From the NCBI GenBank assembly GCA_013398615.1, contig VZSR01001685.1:1897874-1961873 (forward strand): a DNA stretch of 64,000 nt. The letters run 5' to 3'. Source of the DNA: Brachypodius melanocephalos (Eukaryota; Chordata; Aves; Passeriformes; Pycnonotidae). Of this stretch, positions 60,501 to 64,000 are shown piece by piece; the first letter of the stretch is position 1, and each line of letters begins with the position of its first letter. A program made the translations under genes and the position numbers. The notes below the pieces were generated by a model that saw only the letters and a list, made by a program, of their open reading frames with translations, ran no database searches and was not told the DNA's origin.

Positions 60501-62805
60501 TCATGCTACTCTGCAAAAATAAAAAAGGTAACTGGCTGTTTCAAAGCAAGCTTTCCCAACTGACTGGAAAAAACAGGGAGGGAGGTGGTGCAATAGAGTT
60601 GAGAAACCACAGAACAATACTAAATATGTGCCCTTAAGTGAAATAAAAATATTGTTCTAAAAAGAAAGAATACAATATTGAATAGCTAATTATACACATG
60701 CATCAAAAAAACTTATAGCTTTTCTGGCTTCCATCATCATGATAAAATGTGTAATTAAAAATATTTATAAAGTATTTGAAAAATGTATCATTACAATTTA
60801 CAAGGCCCATTCAAGAAGTTAGAAAATAGGTGATAAAATAATGAAATTAAATGAAAAATTTGAAGCATGTTAATGTTCTTAAAGTTATACCACTGGTCAG
60901 ATGCAAATGAGAGATTAATTTTTAAATCTGTTTTTGGACTTTCATCTTTTCTTGTCAGGAATTCTGAATTAAATATTTTTGAAACTGGAGACAAATTGGT
61001 GAGAAAAGCACAGTACTGAGTGTTGATTCATAACAGCTTGTAATCCAGTAATTTTTCCCTTTCTTTTATTAAACATCAGCATAATTTGCTAGAGGAAACA
61101 TCTGTAAAACTCTATTTTTATTAGTTTTAGCTCTACAGCTTAGTCAATTTTCTAAGGAATTGAAATGAGCATTTCACCAGAAAGTAATTAGAAAACAAAC
61201 ATATAAAACCAACTGTACTATATGTTGTAATTCTGACAAAATATATTGTGTTTTAGAAATCTATTAAGGGAGCAAATTGTGCAGCCTGTACTGTTTTATC
61301 ATTGCAACAACCAGCCCCAGTGGTTTTTGTTGAAACAAATATACTTCTCCACTGGATGAACAGTGCTAGATGAATATCAAAGGGTTTAACAATATAACTA
61401 TAATTACATGTCCTCTCGAGTTTTGTTCTGATGAAGGATAAAAAATATAAAAAGTACTCAGTCTCCAAGAGATCTGTGACACAAAACCAGCAATGAAACA
61501 CATGGCAATTAATACAAGCCCTTAGTATTCAAATTTCTCTCTTATCATCCAGGCAAATTATAAAACTTGCCTTCTGTACTGTGGTGCCTTCTCAGAACAC
61601 ATCTGGCGCTCCGCAGGCATTCAGAGGGTGTGCAGATAGATCACTGTCTAACTCTCTGAATGTGCTCACTGTTGACAAGGAAACAGTTTGTAACTCCTCT
61701 CGCATTTGGCCCTGCCTCACACCCCTAACTCAGCACAGCAGAAGTTGGTAACCAGATCAGAGCAGCAAACACAGCAGTCAAGATTTCTCCTGTTCCTGTG
61801 GCCCTAAACCCACATGTGGCATTAGGCCATCCCAAAGCTGTCAATGCCCCAGACATATTCACTCTCTCAGGGCTTAGAGCAGGGACTGTCAATACCTGAA
61901 GCAGAACTTCCCACATGGTTTCCTTTAGAAAGAATTGATGTGCACAAAATCATTCTGAATTAAAGCAACACCAATTCAAGTGGGGATGAAGAAAGCATTT
62001 GCCTTAAAGCCACATTATGTCTTTTAACCAAAATGTAAAGGTATGTTTATGCAGCTGCAGCAGTTTCCATCTTGCTCCATTTATTTTTCTTGACCACTTC
62101 TTAAATTTTATTTCTCAGCTGTACTTGCAAAAACTGTTCTAATTAATAACTTGTGATACATTTCTGTGGAGCTCAGAGTAATAAGGCTGTCTCTCATCAA
62201 AAGTGTGCTACTGTAGTAGTCTAGCCTTTATTAAAAAATAAATCTGGAAGTGAGTACAGTTGTGTTATAACATCTTCTTTAGAGATGTGCAGAGACAGAT
62301 GATTTTTATTTTTGAATTTTTGTTAATTTGACTTTTCTAGATCTTAAAAAAGGGCAAATGTTTGAACTTTGATTTCTTATTCAATTAAAAAGATAAGATT
62401 TAGGGAGCAGCAATTTAGTCTTGTAGCTTTACTAGTTTTCTTTTGGTTTTTTGGTTAAAGTAAGGAAGAATGTAATTCACATGGTACCTATTTCCACAAC
62501 AAAACTTTGTATCCATAAAAATTAGAGTTTACACAGTGGTACAGTTAGGAAGACTTCATGGCTACAGCAGACTAATTATTTTCTGCATAGAGGAAAACCA
62601 TCATTAAATACCTCATATAATCAGAAAGAAAAAATATCCCTTTGACTTCTAAGGGAGGAAAGGAAAGGATCTAAGGGAAAGGAGACAGTGGATAATATTC
62701 CTATATTTTAAAAATATAAAGAAAACCAACTTTTTTTTAAGTTACATCAAAAAAAGTAACATTTGCCTGTGAAATGTGAGGAGCACACTCATGTCTGACA
62801 CTATG
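60501..62805. other. Intergenic stretch with an unexplained GC-richer block
   Basis: Mostly AT-rich. The block at about 61565-61925 is visibly richer in G+C with few long A/T runs. It contains a TCTGGCGCTCCGCAGGCATT segment and an open frame on minus (61725-61916, 63 codons) with no recognised family. It could be a decayed repeat, a retrocopy piece or a conserved element. I cannot tell which. Confidence 0.5.
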
Positions 62806-63673
62806 ATAGGATGACCTTGGCTGAATTCCAGATTCCCACCCAGCTGCTCTCTCACACCTCTCCTCTACAGGACAGGAGTGGAAAGGAAGATCCAAGGTTT
62901 CATGGATTGAGATAAATAGACTTGACTACGGGAAAATTAAACATATTACCAGTTAAAAATAGAGTAGCATGGTTAAAAAAAAAGACAAAAAGAAAATCTC
63001 CCTTCCTTCTCACCCTTTCTCTCAGGCACAACATCATTTCTTTATCTATTTTCTCCACTACCTCTTCCCTCTGTGCACAGAAGGGGAATGTAAGGACATG
63101 GGTCAATCCACAATAGCTTCTCTTTGCTTCTCCTCCTTCCTCATGCTGTTCCCCTGTATCAGGATGAGGAGTGTCACTGCCATGGGATACAACCCATCAT
63201 GAACTGCTCAAGCATGGCTTGTTCCTGCAGGCCACAGTTCTTCAAGAACTGGTCGAGGTTGGGAGCTTTCCATGCAGTAAGTCTTTTAGGAACAGACTGT
63301 TCCAGGGTGGGTCCCCCAGGGTCTGAGGTTCCTGCCAGAAGCCTGCTCCTGCACGTGCTCACAGGCTGCACTTTCCTTCAGAGCAAGTCCACTTTCTCCA
63401 GCACAGGGTCTAAGATGGCCATTCGCTCCACCATGGACCTCCACGGGCTGCGGGGGCACAGCTGCCTCACCCTGGTCTGCAGCAGGGGATGCAGAGCAAT
63501 CCATGCTGTGGCTCCCAGAGCACCTCCTCCCCTTCCTGCTTCACTGACCTTGGTGTCTGCAGGGTTCTTTCTCTCATATTGGCTCAGCTTTGGCCAGTGG
63601 GTTCTTTTTGGAGGCAGCTGGAGCTGCTTGTGTCTGGCATGGAGAAGCTCCTAACCACTTTTCACAAAGCCCA
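62806..63673 (-). mobile_element. Decayed LTR of an avian ERVL-class endogenous retrovirus
   Basis: On the + strand the order is that of the reverse complement of a long avian ERVL-type LTR: ATGACCTTGGCTGAATTCCA near 62811, CCCAGCTGCTCTCTCACACC near 62838, TTGAGATAAATAGACTTGAC near 62907, a run of CTGCTCC/CTGTTCC-containing units at 63204-63436, CACCATGGACCTCCACGGGC near 63429, GAGCACCTCCTCCCCTTCCT near 63518, TGACCTTGGTGTCTGCAGGG near 63545, a TTGGCTCAGCTTTGGCCAGT segment near 63579, and GGAGAAGCTCCTAACCACTT near 63640. About 100 bases normally found between CTCTCAT and TTGGCTCAG are absent at about 63578. The LTR 5' terminus (beyond 63673) and its terminal TG are lost, and no internal retroviral genes adjoin, so it is a degraded solo LTR or LTR fragment. 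The longest open frame of the window (176 codons, 63124-63654 +) is antisense to this LTR. Confidence 0.8.
63204..63436 (-). repeat. Decayed ~47-base periodic units within the LTR
   Basis: Variants of CTGCTCCAGCxTGG start at 63204, 63297, 63344, 63392 and 63422 on the + strand. The spacings of 93, 47, 48 and 30 fit an underlying unit of about 47 bases with one merged pair and one shortened unit. Better-preserved avian copies of this LTR, as I recall them, also show repeated CTGCTCCAGC units, so the array is a family trait. Confidence 0.6.
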
Positions 63674-64000
63674 TGAATTTAAGGAAATTTTTTTGCTAAC
63701 AACATGATAACCTTATCATGTTACAGATAGAAATTAAACTTAAAGTAAAAATTAATTTATGCATCCACAAGCTCCACAGTTCAATATTCAGGTCCACTAC
63801 AAAACACATTCCATTAATTTAATGTTTCATAGCCAGCTATTTACTGTAATCATTAGAGATAATACAAAAGAACAGTTACTATTCCTCAAAATTAATTTAT
63901 GTTTGTTTCAAGGTCATTTTTACAGATGAAAGAGAAAATATTTTTCCATAAACATCATGTTTTGGGTGTTAATTTATACCATCAACAAGGTGGTTTTTTC
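63674..64000. other. Right edge, AT-rich, with a small palindrome
   Basis: AT-rich sequence with no open frame. A perfect inverted repeat of 10-base arms (AACATGATAA and TTATCATGTT) around CC lies at 63701-63722, about 30 bases beyond the end of LTR similarity. Confidence 0.6.

Noticed and set aside
63124..63654. 176-codon open frame on +, the longest in the window
   Set aside because: It lies antisense within an ERVL-type LTR with internal repeats. Composition and lack of stops are explained by the repeat, and no protein family is recognisable.
1..64000. tRNA, rRNA, CRISPR arrays, operons and insertion sequences
   Set aside because: None was seen. The repeats, composition and gene density are those of a vertebrate nuclear genome, where prokaryotic feature types are not expected.

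Overview
The window looks like avian nuclear DNA from a gene-poor, AT-rich stretch of a large chromosome. The evidence is strongly AT-rich sequence throughout (by eye roughly one third G+C), stop codons dense in all frames, sparse interspersed repeats, and repeats of types I recognise from birds: CR1 LINEs, several ending in the CR1 signature of repeated ATTCTATG-like octamers, and long terminal repeats of avian ERVL-class endogenous retroviruses. These are family recognitions from memory, not database matches, and the species cannot be named.

I find no protein-coding gene, rRNA, tRNA or CRISPR array that I can support. Every open frame is short, and the longest (176 codons, 63124-63654 +) lies antisense inside an LTR. 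No exon-like series with splice sites and a recognisable protein was found.

Layout: 242-1281 is an old internal fragment of CR1 ORF2 (endonuclease end to reverse transcriptase) on +. A 100-N gap lies at 5212-5311, preceded by an LTR-like edge. CR1 3' ends lie at 7914-8335 (-), 10732-10889 (+), 31395-31453 (-), 36371-36591 (+), 46268-46328 (-), 58691-58752 (-) and probably 60438-60500 (+). A second internal CR1 ORF2 fragment is at 28395-29370 (-). It carries a private four-copy tandem expansion and an internal deletion. Two better-preserved CR1 copies lie tail to tail at 52270-53330 (+, interrupted by a 100-N gap) and 57411-58205 (-). ERVL-type LTRs are at 49531-49850 (+) and 62806-63673 (-). 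Two further regions (39300-39640, 56000-56290) have LTR-like signals but are uncertain.

Between these lie long stretches without recognisable content apart from poly-A/T runs, (AT)n tracts, a purine-rich tract, a small G-rich cluster and a few hairpins. The sharpest unexplained structure is a near-perfect 58-base hairpin at 50463-50520. No undescribed functional gene system is visible. The interest lies in repeat history, assembly-gap interpretation and possible conserved noncoding DNA, which cannot be judged from one genome.
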